Assembly (NCBI RefSeq): GCF_023156285.1
Contig: NZ_JAKZAJ010000002.1
Coordinates: 124,001 to 188,000, forward strand
DNA length: 64,000 bases
From: Marinobacter koreensis
GTDB taxonomy: Bacteria; Pseudomonadota; Gammaproteobacteria; Pseudomonadales; Oleiphilaceae
Direction of reading: 5' to 3'
Shown here: piece after piece, positions 24,679 through 34,340 of the stretch
Position numbering within the stretch: position 1 is the stretch's first letter
Layout of the letters: each line of letters opens with the position of its first letter
Made by a program: the position numbers and the translations under genes
Notes under the pieces: model-generated
Told to the model about the DNA's origin: nothing
Databases searched by the model: none
What the model saw: the letters and a program-made list of their open reading frames with translations, nothing else

Positions 24679-27600
24679 TGCGGTTTACCGACATTTTCGT
24701 CCGCCGCCCCGTCCTTGCGACGGTGGTGAGCCTGCTGATCCTCCTGATCGGTGCACGGGCCGCCATGGAAATGGAGATCCGGCAGTATCCCGAACTGGAG
24801 AGTACAACCGTAACGGTTACCACGGCTTATCCGGGCGCCAGCTCTGACCTGATCAAGGGCTTTATCACCACGCCTCTGCAACAGGCCATTGCCGAAGCCA
24901 GCGGCATTGACTACCTGACCTCCACCAGTTCACAGGGGACGTCGAAGATTGAAGCGCACATGCAGCTCAACTACGACGCCAACGCTGCCCTGGCCGAGAT
25001 CCAGGCGAAGGTCGCCAGTCAACGCAACGTCCTGCCCGCTCAGGCCCAGGATCCGATCATTGAGTCGTCCACCGGCGATTCCACGGCATTGATGTACATT
25101 GCCTTCTACAGTGAAGAACTGGCGGTTCCCCAGATCACCGATTACCTGACCCGGGTGGTACAGCCCAAACTGCAGGCCCTGTCCGGGGTGGGCAAGGCCC
25201 GACTAATCGGCCGGCAGTTTGCCCTGCGGGTATGGCTCGATCCTGAGCGTCTGGCCGCGGTCAATCTCACGCCCACGGAAGTGGCCGCCAAGCTTCGCGC
25301 CAACAACTATCAGGCCGCGGTCGGCAACACCAAGGGCCAGTATGTCGAGGTCGCCATGACCAGCGACACCGATGTGGCTGATCCCGACAACTTCCGCAAC
25401 CTCGTGGTCAAGACCCAGGACGGCACCCAGATTCGCCTTCAGGACATTGCCCGGGTGGAACTGGGCTCGGAAAGCTACAACGAACTGGCCCTGTACAAGG
25501 GCAAGCCGGCCACCTATGTCGCCATCGAGCTGGCACCGGGTGCCAACCCACTGACCGTCGCCAATCTGGTCAAGGGCGCCCTGCCGGACATCGAAAGCCA
25601 GCTGCCCTCCGGACTGGATGTCCGTCTGGCCTATGACGCCTCGGACTTCATCCAGGATTCCATTGACGAAGTCATCAAGACCCTGGCCGAGGCATTGATC
25701 ATCGTCCTTGTGGTGGTGTTCCTGTGCCTGGGCTCGGTCCGCGCTTCGGTAGTACCCTCGGTCGCGGTTCCGCTGTCCCTGATCGGGGGCGCGTTCGTGA
25801 TGCTGATGTTCGGCTTCTCGCTGAACCTGCTCACACTGCTGTCGATGGTCCTGGCAATCGGCCTTGTGGTCGACGACGCCATCATCATCGTCGAGAACGT
25901 GCACCGACACATCGAAGAGGGTGAGTCGAAGTTCCAGGCCGCCCTCCACGGTGCCCGTGAAATGGCGACTCCGATCATTGCCATGACGACCACGCTGGTC
26001 GCGGTTTATGCGCCCATCGGCTTTATGGGCGGCCTGGTCGGTTCGCTGTTTACCGAATTCGCGTTTACGCTGGCCGGGACCGTGGTGATCTCGGGGATTG
26101 TCGCCCTGACCCTGTCCCCCATGCTGTCCGGCAAGGTGCTGAAACCCCATGGCAGCTCTGGCCGTTTCGAGCAGGTCGTCGAGCGCACCTTCAATGGTCT
26201 CTCCAGTGGTTATAAATCGGCACTCAGCTCGCTGATGCAGACCAAATCGGTCGTGTTCTTTTTCGCCGCCGTCGTGCTCGGTTCCATTTACTTCATGGTC
26301 AACATGAGCCAGAAGGAACTGGCACCCACGGAAGACCAGGGCATCCTGTTCTACCAGGGCCTGGGCCCACAGACCGCCACTCTGGATTACCTGCGGGAAA
26401 ACGGGGACGAGATCCAGCAACGTATGTCCAAACTGCCGGGGTACAACGAGGACTTCATGGTCATCGGCTTCACCGGCCCGAATGCGGTGTTCGGCGGTTA
26501 CAAGATGAAGCCCTGGAGTGAGCGGGATGTCAGTCAGTTCGAGGTCCAGCCCATTCTCAACGCCGAGCTGAAAAAGGTGACCGGCCTGCAGACGGCGGTG
26601 TTCCCGAGGCCCTCCCTCCCGGGTTCCGGCGGTGGTCTGCCGTTCCAGTTCGTGATTACCACAGGCAACAGCTATGACCAGCTGAACCAGGCGGCCGACC
26701 AACTGCTGGGCAAGGCCATGGGCAGCGGCAACTTCCTGTTCCTGCAGAAGTCCATCAACTTCGACAAACCGGTCACCCGGATCCATGTCGACCGCGACCG
26801 GGTCGCGGACCTCGGGCTGTCCATGCAGGACATTGGCCAGGCACTGGCCAGCATGCTGGGTGGGGGCTACATCAACCGCTTCAGCATGGAAGGCCGGTCG
26901 TACAAGGTGATTCCCCAGGTGGATCAGAAATTCCGTCTGGATGAACAGGCCCTGAACGACTACTACGTCCGCAGCGGCAATGGCGAACTGGTCCCGCTGG
27001 GAAGCGTGGTCAGCTTTAGCCGTGACGTCGAACCGTCGAACCGCACGCAGTTCAACCAGCTCAACTCGCTGACCCTTCAGGGCGTAGTCAAGCCGGGTGT
27101 CGCCATGGGCAGTGCCATGGATTACATGGAACAGGCAGCCAAAGACACGCTGCCCCAGGGGTATAGTTACGACTACACCGGCCAGACCCGCCAGCAGGCA
27201 AATCAGGGCAACGCCCTGATGGTGACCTTTTTCCTGTCCCTGCTGGTGATCTATCTGGTTCTGGCGGCACAGTTCGAGAGCTGGCGTGATCCCCTGATCA
27301 TTCTGGTCTCGGTCCCGATGTCAGTCGCAGGTGCCATGTCGTTCATCGTCCTGGGCTTCGCGTCCATGAACATCTATACCCAGGTGGGCCTGATTACGCT
27401 GATCGGCGTGGTGTCGAAAAACGGCATCCTGATCGTTGAATTTGCCAACCTCCTGCAGAAGCAGCGGGGGCTGAGCAAAGTCGAGGCGGTGATCGAGGCA
27501 GCAGCTATCCGGCTGCGCCCCATTATCATGACCTCGCTCGCACTGATCGTTGCCATGGTCCCGCTGTTGATTGCCATCGGCGCGGGTGCGGAAAGCCGGT

Positions 27601-27758
27601 TTGCCATCGGTCTGACGATCAGCGCCGGACTGGGCATCGGTACCCTGTTCACGCTCTTTGTATTGCCCGCGTTCTACATCCTGCTTGCCCGGGACCACAA
27701 CAAGGGCGGGGAGGAAGACTCCGAAGGCGGCAGTCAGACAGTGGCCACCAGCCACTGA
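24678..27758 (+). CDS. RND multidrug efflux pump, HAE-1 family
   Basis: 1026 residues, the usual length. The architecture is one N-terminal helix (FVRRPVLATVVSLLILLIG), a large periplasmic porter domain, a membrane bundle, a second porter domain and the last bundle. The proton relay is visible in LAIGLVVDDAIIIVENVHRH (Asp-Asp in helix 4) and a Lys in helix 10 (VVSKNGILIVEFAN). It exports hydrophobic compounds using the proton gradient. The start codon overlaps the adaptor stop (TAATG). The drug spectrum cannot be deduced. Confidence 0.95.
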   Translation: MRFTDIFVRRPVLATVVSLLILLIGARAAMEMEIRQYPELESTTVTVTTAYPGASSDLIKGFITTPLQQAIAEASGIDYLTSTSSQGTSKIEAHMQLNYDANAALAEIQAKVASQRNVLPAQAQDPIIESSTGDSTALMYIAFYSEELAVPQITDYLTRVVQPKLQALSGVGKARLIGRQFALRVWLDPERLAAVNLTPTEVAAKLRANNYQAAVGNTKGQYVEVAMTSDTDVADPDNFRNLVVKTQDGTQIRLQDIARVELGSESYNELALYKGKPATYVAIELAPGANPLTVANLVKGALPDIESQLPSGLDVRLAYDASDFIQDSIDEVIKTLAEALIIVLVVVFLCLGSVRASVVPSVAVPLSLIGGAFVMLMFGFSLNLLTLLSMVLAIGLVVDDAIIIVENVHRHIEEGESKFQAALHGAREMATPIIAMTTTLVAVYAPIGFMGGLVGSLFTEFAFTLAGTVVISGIVALTLSPMLSGKVLKPHGSSGRFEQVVERTFNGLSSGYKSALSSLMQTKSVVFFFAAVVLGSIYFMVNMSQKELAPTEDQGILFYQGLGPQTATLDYLRENGDEIQQRMSKLPGYNEDFMVIGFTGPNAVFGGYKMKPWSERDVSQFEVQPILNAELKKVTGLQTAVFPRPSLPGSGGGLPFQFVITTGNSYDQLNQAADQLLGKAMGSGNFLFLQKSINFDKPVTRIHVDRDRVADLGLSMQDIGQALASMLGGGYINRFSMEGRSYKVIPQVDQKFRLDEQALNDYYVRSGNGELVPLGSVVSFSRDVEPSNRTQFNQLNSLTLQGVVKPGVAMGSAMDYMEQAAKDTLPQGYSYDYTGQTRQQANQGNALMVTFFLSLLVIYLVLAAQFESWRDPLIILVSVPMSVAGAMSFIVLGFASMNIYTQVGLITLIGVVSKNGILIVEFANLLQKQRGLSKVEAVIEAAAIRLRPIIMTSLALIVAMVPLLIAIGAGAESRFAIGLTISAGLGIGTLFTLFVLPAFYILLARDHNKGGEEDSEGGSQTVATSH

Positions 27759-27776
27759 TCTAAACCCGTGCCAGGG

Positions 27777-27807
27777 AAAACCGGCCACTTCGGTGGCCGG
27801 TTTTTTT
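27777..27807 (+). terminator. Terminator of the RND operon
   Basis: AAAACCGGCCAC pairs with GTGGCCGGTTTT around a TTCG tetraloop, followed by further T residues. A strong intrinsic terminator. Confidence 0.9.
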
Positions 27808-27829
27808 ATTCCAGAAGGGGGGAACGGGG

Positions 27830-28774
27830 TCAGGCGAATGCGGAGGTGGTCTCGAGCAAGCTGCGACGCCACTGAACCGTCTGGCTGGGCAATTCGCCAA
27901 AATGCTCCCGGTACAGCGCTGCAAACCGACCCAGATGGGAGAACCCCTCATCGGCGGCGTACCAGGATATGTGGGGAATGTCACACTGGCAGTCCACCAG
28001 CCTGCGCCGGACCCGGATAAGCCGGCATCGCTGGTAGAACCGGTAGGGTGTCAACCCGGTCTCGCGGCGCATCAGGTAGTAGAGATTGCGTTCACTGACC
28101 CCGGAATGCCGGGCCAACTGGGGCAGATCGAACTCCCAGTCCGATTCCTGTTCAATCTTTTCAATCGCCCGTTGAAGACGTCGATCCAGGGTTGGCACAC
28201 AGCAAAGATCCACACCTTCCTCGCTCAACGAATTCCGCACCAGGCCATTGATCAGTTTGCGGGCACTCGCTACGGACTGAGCATGGGACCGGGCAAAGGC
28301 AACCTGGAACAGGAAGCGATCAAACAGGGCGCAGATGCGACTCCGGGATCCCCTTCGCCACTCCGTCTCAGCGTCCCCGGACCATTCACGGGGGATCACC
28401 AACGCTACCTGGGAGTCGGCACTCAGCTGAAACGTCAACGAACCCGGTGACCTGGCATCACCGGGCGCGAACGGAATCCCCTCGTCGGGCGACTGCATTC
28501 CGCCGTTCAGAATCCGAAGCCAGACCGGCTTAGAGGCATGCCAGCCATTCACGGTTATCGGCCTGGAAACCCGCATGCAAATCACGCTTCCAGCGGGTGA
28601 CTCCAATGATGACAGCGCTCCGACCGGCGTCGAAATATCCGGGCTTTGTGAAAGGCATTCAAGGGCAGGGATACCGCTAAGCCTGCGTAAGGCCTCTTGC
28701 CATTCCTCAAGCGAAGCCCGATTCAGCTTCAGATAGGCTTCAAGCTCCAGCTGTGTTGGATGCACCAATGGCAT
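27830..28774 (-). CDS. AraC-family transcriptional regulator
   Basis: 314 residues. The C-terminal third has the AraC double helix-turn-helix: LPQLARHSGVSERNLYYLMRRETG, then CRLIRVRRRLVD and HISWYAADEGFSHLGRFAALYREHFGELP. The N-terminal 200 residues are an effector domain of the AraC-binding-like type without clear ligand residues. It is convergent with the RND operon rather than divergent, so control of that pump is not evident from layout. The nearest minus-strand neighbour upstream is the GGDEF-EAL gene, 117 bp away. Confidence 0.85.
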   Translation of the reverse strand: MPLVHPTQLELEAYLKLNRASLEEWQEALRRLSGIPALECLSQSPDISTPVGALSSLESPAGSVICMRVSRPITVNGWHASKPVWLRILNGGMQSPDEGIPFAPGDARSPGSLTFQLSADSQVALVIPREWSGDAETEWRRGSRSRICALFDRFLFQVAFARSHAQSVASARKLINGLVRNSLSEEGVDLCCVPTLDRRLQRAIEKIEQESDWEFDLPQLARHSGVSERNLYYLMRRETGLTPYRFYQRCRLIRVRRRLVDCQCDIPHISWYAADEGFSHLGRFAALYREHFGELPSQTVQWRRSLLETTSAFA

Positions 28775-28891
28775 AGGGCTACAACGGTAAGAAATGGAGC
28801 CACCGTTTTAAGACATTCCCTGACAAAGCCCTAGTCAAATTTTGCAAAACCCTCTCAGACGCTGCGATTTCAGCCCGAGACTTGATGTCCG

Positions 28892-30562
28892 TCAATCCCC
28901 GGACAGCCACGCTCCAAACGCCGCCGGGCGCCCCAGATAGAACCCCTGCCCTCGCATGCAGCGTAATTCCCGGAGTTTTTCCAGCTGGGCCTCGTTCTCA
29001 ATGCCCTCGGCAACGACTTCCATATCGAGGGCATCGGCAATACCCAGAATGGCCGAGACGATACGGGAATCCCGGCTCTTTTCGCCGAGACGGCGGGTAA
29101 ACTGGCGGTCAATTTTCAGGACTTGCACCGGCAAGGTGTGCAGGTAAGCCAACGACGAATATCCCGTGCCGAAGTCATCGATCGCCACCACGACGCCCCG
29201 CTTCCGAAAGCCGGCCAGACGTGACAGCGAGCGGGGCGACAGATTCATCATGTGCGTTTCAGTGATCTCCAGCTCGGGCTGGCATCCAAGACGATTTAAC
29301 CGGTCAAAGAAAGGCGCAAGCAGAGCCTCGAGCCGGGAATCGTTGATCTGCCGGGGGGAAATATTGATGGCAATCCGGCATCCTTCGGGAAGCGACCTAT
29401 CCGGTACATTCGGCAGATCCTGTAACACGCAACGGATCAGGTGTTCGGTCAGCTCGTGGATCTGGCCCCGATTCTCCGCCAGGGGCACAAAATCCGCAGG
29501 TGAGACCGGACCAAATTCCGGATGACACCAGCGAAGCAGAGCCTCATATCCGGCTATCTTGCCGGTCATCAGATCCAGTTGCGGCTGAAACACCACACTG
29601 AACTCCTCGGGAGCGGTCTTCAGGGAAACCACCAGCGCCTCGGACAATTGCTGATGACGGCGCCCCTGCTCACTGTCGACCGCACTGTACATGCGATAGC
29701 AGGCCCGACCAGCGAGCTTGGCGCTGTACATGGCCCTGTCTGCATTCTGAAGCAACTCGGGACCGGTACGGCCATGATCGGGGAAAAGCGCCGCACCCAC
29801 CGAAGCCGACAGAAAATACTCCCGCTGATCGACCACCACCGGCGCCTGGAAGATCCGGACCATGCGGTCGCAGATGCTGGCGGGCGTATCCTGCCCATTG
29901 AGCTCAACAATGGCGGCAAATTCATCGCCGGACAACCGGGCAACCACATCCCCGTCCCGAAGGACGCTCCGCACGCACAGTGCAGCTTCTTGCAGGACCC
30001 GGTCACCGCACTCATGTCCGTAAAGGTCATTGATGGACTTGAAGAAATCCAGGTCTATGAACAGAACCGCGAATCCGGGGTAATCCGGATGATTCTGGGA
30101 AACCCGGGCGTTCAGGAACTCCTTGAACAGGGCCCGGTTCGGCAATTGGGTCAGCGGATCGTAATACGCCAGAGAAGCCAGGCGCTCATCATTCTCCGTG
30201 AGTTCGCCAATGTCCATGAAGACACCTGCAAACATTTGTGTGCCGGCAAAATTCACCGGGTAGATCGACAACCATTGGGGATAGACTTCGCCGTTCTTGC
30301 GCCGGTTCCAGATCAGCCCCTCCCAGCGACCGCGCTCCGACAGACCTTCCCACATACCACGGTAAAAACTCTCTGAGTGCAGGCCCGAACTGAGTACCGA
30401 CGGAGGCTTGCCCATCACGTCATCGCCGCCATAACCGGTAACCGACCGGAACCGCCGGTTCACGTAGATGATTCTCGGTTCTGGGGTCGCCAGCATGATG
30501 GCCCGGGGATGATTGTCTATCAAAGACTTGAAGTCTTGTTGTTGTAGTGCCTGCATCGTCAT
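28892..30562 (-). CDS. PAS-GGDEF-EAL cyclic-di-GMP signalling protein
   Basis: 556 residues. An N-terminal PAS domain (about 10-125: IIYVNRRFRSVTGY..., WEGLIWNRRKNGEVY) is followed by GGDEF (about 135-295) with motif ARLSGDEFAA, and EAL (about 315-556) with YEALLRW, AIDDFGTGYSSL and VVAEGIEN. The phosphodiesterase motifs look complete. The cyclase signature is SGDEF, a conservative change that some active cyclases carry. No membrane segments, so it is a soluble sensor. Start at 30562 chosen for GGAGG 6 nt upstream. Transcribed divergently from the Aer-like receptor gene. Confidence 0.9.
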   Translation of the reverse strand: MTMQALQQQDFKSLIDNHPRAIMLATPEPRIIYVNRRFRSVTGYGGDDVMGKPPSVLSSGLHSESFYRGMWEGLSERGRWEGLIWNRRKNGEVYPQWLSIYPVNFAGTQMFAGVFMDIGELTENDERLASLAYYDPLTQLPNRALFKEFLNARVSQNHPDYPGFAVLFIDLDFFKSINDLYGHECGDRVLQEAALCVRSVLRDGDVVARLSGDEFAAIVELNGQDTPASICDRMVRIFQAPVVVDQREYFLSASVGAALFPDHGRTGPELLQNADRAMYSAKLAGRACYRMYSAVDSEQGRRHQQLSEALVVSLKTAPEEFSVVFQPQLDLMTGKIAGYEALLRWCHPEFGPVSPADFVPLAENRGQIHELTEHLIRCVLQDLPNVPDRSLPEGCRIAINISPRQINDSRLEALLAPFFDRLNRLGCQPELEITETHMMNLSPRSLSRLAGFRKRGVVVAIDDFGTGYSSLAYLHTLPVQVLKIDRQFTRRLGEKSRDSRIVSAILGIADALDMEVVAEGIENEAQLEKLRELRCMRGQGFYLGRPAAFGAWLSGD

Positions 30563-30797
30563 TCGGATCCTCCGTCCTAATAGCCTGATCCATGGTCTGA
30601 CCAGTCCCCGGTTTATAAGCATAGGGCGGAAATGTCGCCAACCTAGCCACATATTGCAAAAGGCGGCGTTGTTCGACGAAAGCATGATGAAAAGTGACCA
30701 ATTGTCGCAAATTTGCAGTATCCGGATATCGCGTGGGCAATTGGGCGTCGATAGTGGGTGAAATAATTAGAAAAGCACGGCGCGTGCGGAGAAAACG

Positions 30798-32468
30798 ATG
30801 AGACGAAATGAGCCAGTCACCCAGAAGGAGCGGACCTACCCCGCTACCTATCATCTGATCACCACAACCGATATCAAGGGACGAATCACCGCCGCCAATG
30901 ACGAGTTCGCAGAGGTCGCCGGATACACCGTCGAGGAACTGGTCGGTCAGCCCCACAACCTGATTCGTCATCCGGACATGCCACCAGGCGCATTCGCGGA
31001 TCTCTGGGACACCATCAAATCGGGTGAATCCTGGCGGGGCATGGTCAAGAACCGGTGCAAGAACGGCGACCATTATTGGGTGGACGCCTTTGTGACTCCC
31101 ATCCGACAGCACGGCAAGATTGTCGAGTTCCAGTCTGTCCGGGTATGTCCGACCCGAGACCAGATCCGACGGGCAGAGAAGGTGTATCACAGCTGGAATC
31201 AGGGGAAGGTACCCCGTCGGTATCAGGCACTCAGCCCATCACTGACGTGGAAAATCGGCTGCCTTTACAGCATCCTGGCACTTGCCCTACCGGCGGTAGG
31301 ACTTACCGGTGGACTGTCGCTGGCCAGTGTAGCGGTACTAGAGGCATTGTTGTTTGCCGTTTTTGCAGTCCTGTTCACCCTGACCCGGCCCATGGTACAG
31401 AGCGCCCGGCTCGCCTGTTGCGACGCTCATCCGGCCATGCCCTGGATCTACACCGGCCGGCGGGATGAAGGCGCCTGGATCGAATTCGACCGACAGAAGC
31501 GGGATCACACCCTGAGGGCTGTCTCGGCGCGTATGCACGCCAACATCGGTCGCCTGCACGGGCGCAAGCAGAAGACCATGGAGTGGGTGAACCAGTCCGT
31601 GGAGAGCATTCGCCACCAGCAGGGGGATATCCAGGATATTACCCGGGCGTTCGAGGAGTTGTCGGTGAGCGTCGATCGGGTGAGCGAGCTGACAGCCCGC
31701 ACCCATGATGCCACCCGGGACGCTCGCGAGTCCGCCAGCCAGAGCGGCGAGCAGATGGGCCGGGTGAATCAGGCCCTCTCCGATCTGGCCGGTCGACTGA
31801 CACTGGCCAGGCAGCACGTGACCACCCTCGGAGAGAAAAGCGACGCCATCGGCCTGGTGCTGGACGTCATCTCCGACATTGCGGAACAGACCAACCTGCT
31901 GGCACTCAATGCTGCCATTGAAGCTGCCCGGGCGGGTGAGTCCGGACGGGGATTTGCCGTGGTCGCCGACGAGGTTCGCGGGCTGGCCCGGCGGACCCAC
32001 GACTCTACACGCAAGATCGAGGAAATGATCGATGCCCTGCAGAAGGAGACCCGAAGCGTTGCCGATGTGATCGCGGAAGGGACCCGGGCCTGCGAGGACA
32101 CCTCAAGTATCGCTGCAGAAGCCAATGCCAGCATTAACCATACCTTGCGGGACGTCGATGTCATCGCCAGCTGCACCCATGAAGTGGCCGGCGCCACCGA
32201 GCAGCAGTCCGCCCTGAGCCTGCAGGTGGGGCGTCAGGCCGAGCGCCTTCTGGAGATGGGCAACCAATCGGTCCAGAGTAGCGAAAGCGCCCATGAGGAA
32301 TCCGAACAATTGGGCCACAACGTGGACCAGGCTCAATTACTTACCAGCCATTTCCTGCAGATGCTGTGTGACAAACTGGTCCCTGTCAGCCAGGGAGCGC
32401 GAACCGGTCTGACGCCGGCGAAAGGCCCGGCGGGTGATGGCAAGCGGGCATTCCCCGAGCCGGCCTGA
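30798..32468 (+). CDS. Aer-like methyl-accepting chemotaxis/aerotaxis receptor
   Basis: 556 residues. The PAS domain (about 15-125: [39 protein letters not shown]...) is the redox-sensing, FAD-binding kind found in Aer. Two adjacent hydrophobic stretches (about 153-195) anchor it without a periplasmic domain. The C-terminal signalling hairpin tip is intact: [38 protein letters not shown]. It should pass redox or oxygen signals to CheW/CheA, which are not in this window. Neighbouring GGDEF-EAL suggests shared motility control, by context only. Confidence 0.9.
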   Translation: MRRNEPVTQKERTYPATYHLITTTDIKGRITAANDEFAEVAGYTVEELVGQPHNLIRHPDMPPGAFADLWDTIKSGESWRGMVKNRCKNGDHYWVDAFVTPIRQHGKIVEFQSVRVCPTRDQIRRAEKVYHSWNQGKVPRRYQALSPSLTWKIGCLYSILALALPAVGLTGGLSLASVAVLEALLFAVFAVLFTLTRPMVQSARLACCDAHPAMPWIYTGRRDEGAWIEFDRQKRDHTLRAVSARMHANIGRLHGRKQKTMEWVNQSVESIRHQQGDIQDITRAFEELSVSVDRVSELTARTHDATRDARESASQSGEQMGRVNQALSDLAGRLTLARQHVTTLGEKSDAIGLVLDVISDIAEQTNLLALNAAIEAARAGESGRGFAVVADEVRGLARRTHDSTRKIEEMIDALQKETRSVADVIAEGTRACEDTSSIAAEANASINHTLRDVDVIASCTHEVAGATEQQSALSLQVGRQAERLLEMGNQSVQSSESAHEESEQLGHNVDQAQLLTSHFLQMLCDKLVPVSQGARTGLTPAKGPAGDGKRAFPEPA

Positions 32469-32513
32469 TGCGGTAGTCTGGCGTTCCACAACGCCAAGAC
32501 ACGGGGAATTGTT

Positions 32514-32831
32514 CTGAATCTGACTCTGGAAACGCTGTTCTGGCTGCTCGTCGGCGGCTTTTCCGCCTGGTACTGGTGGCGCGCCAAGGCGATCAAGGAT
32601 TCGGTACTCCAGGCCGCTCGCCGGTACTGCAAAACCATGGACGTCATGTTGCTGGACGATGCCGTCTACCTCCGCGGGCTCTGGTTCAAGCGGGACAACC
32701 AGGGCCACCTTCGCGTCTGGCGACGCTTCCTGTTCGACTTTACGGCAACCGGTGAGGAACGTTACACCGGCCGGGTGATCATGCTGGGCGCCAGCATCAT
32801 CCACATGGAGCTGGAGCCCCACCGATTCTGA
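32514..32831 (+). CDS. DUF3301 family membrane protein, probably non-ATG start
   Basis: About 105 residues. One N-terminal membrane helix (LFWLLVGGFSAWYWW) is followed by the conserved AARRYC, LLDDAVYLRGLW, RVWRRFLFDFTATGEERY and the ending MELEPHRF of DUF3301. The only ATG in frame (32637) would remove the helix and the family N-terminus, so a start upstream is required. CTG at 32514 has GGGGA 6 nt upstream and is my choice; ATT at 32508 and CTG at 32520 are alternatives. Function of the family is unknown. Confidence 0.65.
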   Translation: MNLTLETLFWLLVGGFSAWYWWRAKAIKDSVLQAARRYCKTMDVMLLDDAVYLRGLWFKRDNQGHLRVWRRFLFDFTATGEERYTGRVIMLGASIIHMELEPHRF

Positions 32832-32908
32832 AACAGAAATGTCACATTCCTGAAGCATCCTGACGCCACGCAACTCTCTGTCTTGTCGATATTTTTCAGG
32901 AAGCACAC

Positions 32909-34219
32909 ATGATCAGGAAGAATCCCTCCCCACTGGCATGGCTCTTTGCCTGCCTCCTACTCAGCCACAGCGCATTCGCTGTCGATCTGGAAATCCAGGG
33001 CTCCAACACGGTCGGCGCGGCCCTCGCACCCATGCTGGTCACCGCCTATCTGGAGCAACGCACCGGGCACAAGGTCAGTGAAGAAGGCACCGGTAAGGAA
33101 AACGAGAAGCTCCTGACGGCAAAGGATGGCAACAGCCGGGTCAGCGTACTGGTCGCGGCCCATGGCTCCAGCACAGGATTCAAGGCCATGGCGGCCGGAC
33201 ACGCCGACATCTGGGCCGCGTCCCGCCCGGCGAAGGCGAAAGAAATCCAGAGCTTCAGTGACCGGGCGGATCTGACATCGATGGACAGCGAACACGTCAT
33301 CGCCATCGATGGCCTTGCGGTTCTGGTTAACCCGGCCAACCCCGTCAGCCAGCTGGGTATCGACACGCTCGGCAAAATCTTTTCCGGAGAGATCAGTAAC
33401 TGGTCTGAAGTGGGTGGACCAAACCGGAATATCCATATCTATGCCCGCGATGACCGTTCCGGTACCTGGGACACCTTCAAATCCCTGGTTCTGGGCAAAC
33501 GATACAGCCTCTCGAAAGCCGCCAAACGCTACGAATCCAACGACCGTCTCTCGGACGATGTCAGCCAGGATCCGGGCGGCATCGGCTTCGCTGGTCTGGC
33601 CTCGGTCAGGAACAGCAAGGTGCTTGCCATTTCCGATGGCAATGCACCGGCGCTCAAACCCAATCAGTTGACCGTGGCCAGTGAGGACTACCCCCTGGCA
33701 CGACGCCTGTTTATGTATACGCCGGGCTCCAGAGTCACGCCCATGGCCGCTGGACTGGTCGATTTCGCGTTGAGTACCGAGGGGCAGGCGATCGTTGCCA
33801 AATCCGGGTTCATTTCCCAGAACCCGATTGCCGTCAAACCCGACTTCGATGCCACCGTGCCTGATACCTTTCGCCGGCTCACCGCCCATTATCAGCGACT
33901 GACGGTAAACTTCCGCTTTTCCCGTGGACGCACCAAACTGGACAACAAGGCCATGCGGGATCTGCGACGGGTCAGGCAGTACCTTGAGCAACAAGGGCGA
34001 AGCGCCGACGACCTGATGCTGATCGGATTTGCCGATCGCCAGAGCAATGAACTGCGGGCCCAGCTCATCTCTGAATTACGCGCGCTGTCTGTCCGCAAGG
34101 CACTCAACGAGCTCAACGTCAAAGACGTGGCCTACACCGGGTACGGCCATTACATGCCCGTGGGGGGCACGGGCAGCCCCAGAAACGGACGCGTCGAGGT
34201 CTGGATTCGGTCCCGCTGA
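32909..34219 (+). CDS. Phosphate-binding-like (PstS) periplasmic protein fused to an OmpA C-terminal domain
   Basis: 436 residues. Signal peptide to about SHSAFA-VDLEIQG. Residues 25-300 match PstS-type solute-binding proteins: IQGSNTVGAALAPML, LVNPANPVSQLGIDTLGKIFSGEISNW and RDDRSGTWDTFKSLVL. Residues about 310-436 form an OmpA-like peptidoglycan-binding domain (DDLMLIGFADRQSNE, LSVRKALNEL, NGRVEVWI). The fusion would tether a ligand-binding protein to the cell wall. No pst permease genes are nearby, so sensing or capture, rather than ABC transport, is likely. The ligand could be phosphate or another oxyanion. Confidence 0.8.
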   Translation: MIRKNPSPLAWLFACLLLSHSAFAVDLEIQGSNTVGAALAPMLVTAYLEQRTGHKVSEEGTGKENEKLLTAKDGNSRVSVLVAAHGSSTGFKAMAAGHADIWAASRPAKAKEIQSFSDRADLTSMDSEHVIAIDGLAVLVNPANPVSQLGIDTLGKIFSGEISNWSEVGGPNRNIHIYARDDRSGTWDTFKSLVLGKRYSLSKAAKRYESNDRLSDDVSQDPGGIGFAGLASVRNSKVLAISDGNAPALKPNQLTVASEDYPLARRLFMYTPGSRVTPMAAGLVDFALSTEGQAIVAKSGFISQNPIAVKPDFDATVPDTFRRLTAHYQRLTVNFRFSRGRTKLDNKAMRDLRRVRQYLEQQGRSADDLMLIGFADRQSNELRAQLISELRALSVRKALNELNVKDVAYTGYGHYMPVGGTGSPRNGRVEVWIRSR

Positions 34220-34340
34220 CCCAACGTCTTCGACCAAGGTCGGGGGTGCGGCTGCGGCAAACACTTATCCGCACCCTCGTCACAGATATGTTTGGGTTTC
34301 CTATACTGTTCCTGTCAATTCCAACCAACAGACTGGGACA

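Noticed and set aside
25203-26786. 527-codon frame antisense to the RND pump
   Set aside because: Shadow of a long GC-rich gene; low-complexity His/Gln/Asp content and no motif.
34029-34340. Upstream extension of the aminotransferase frame
   Set aside because: It overlaps the end of the PstS-OmpA gene out of frame and adds residues with no family match.
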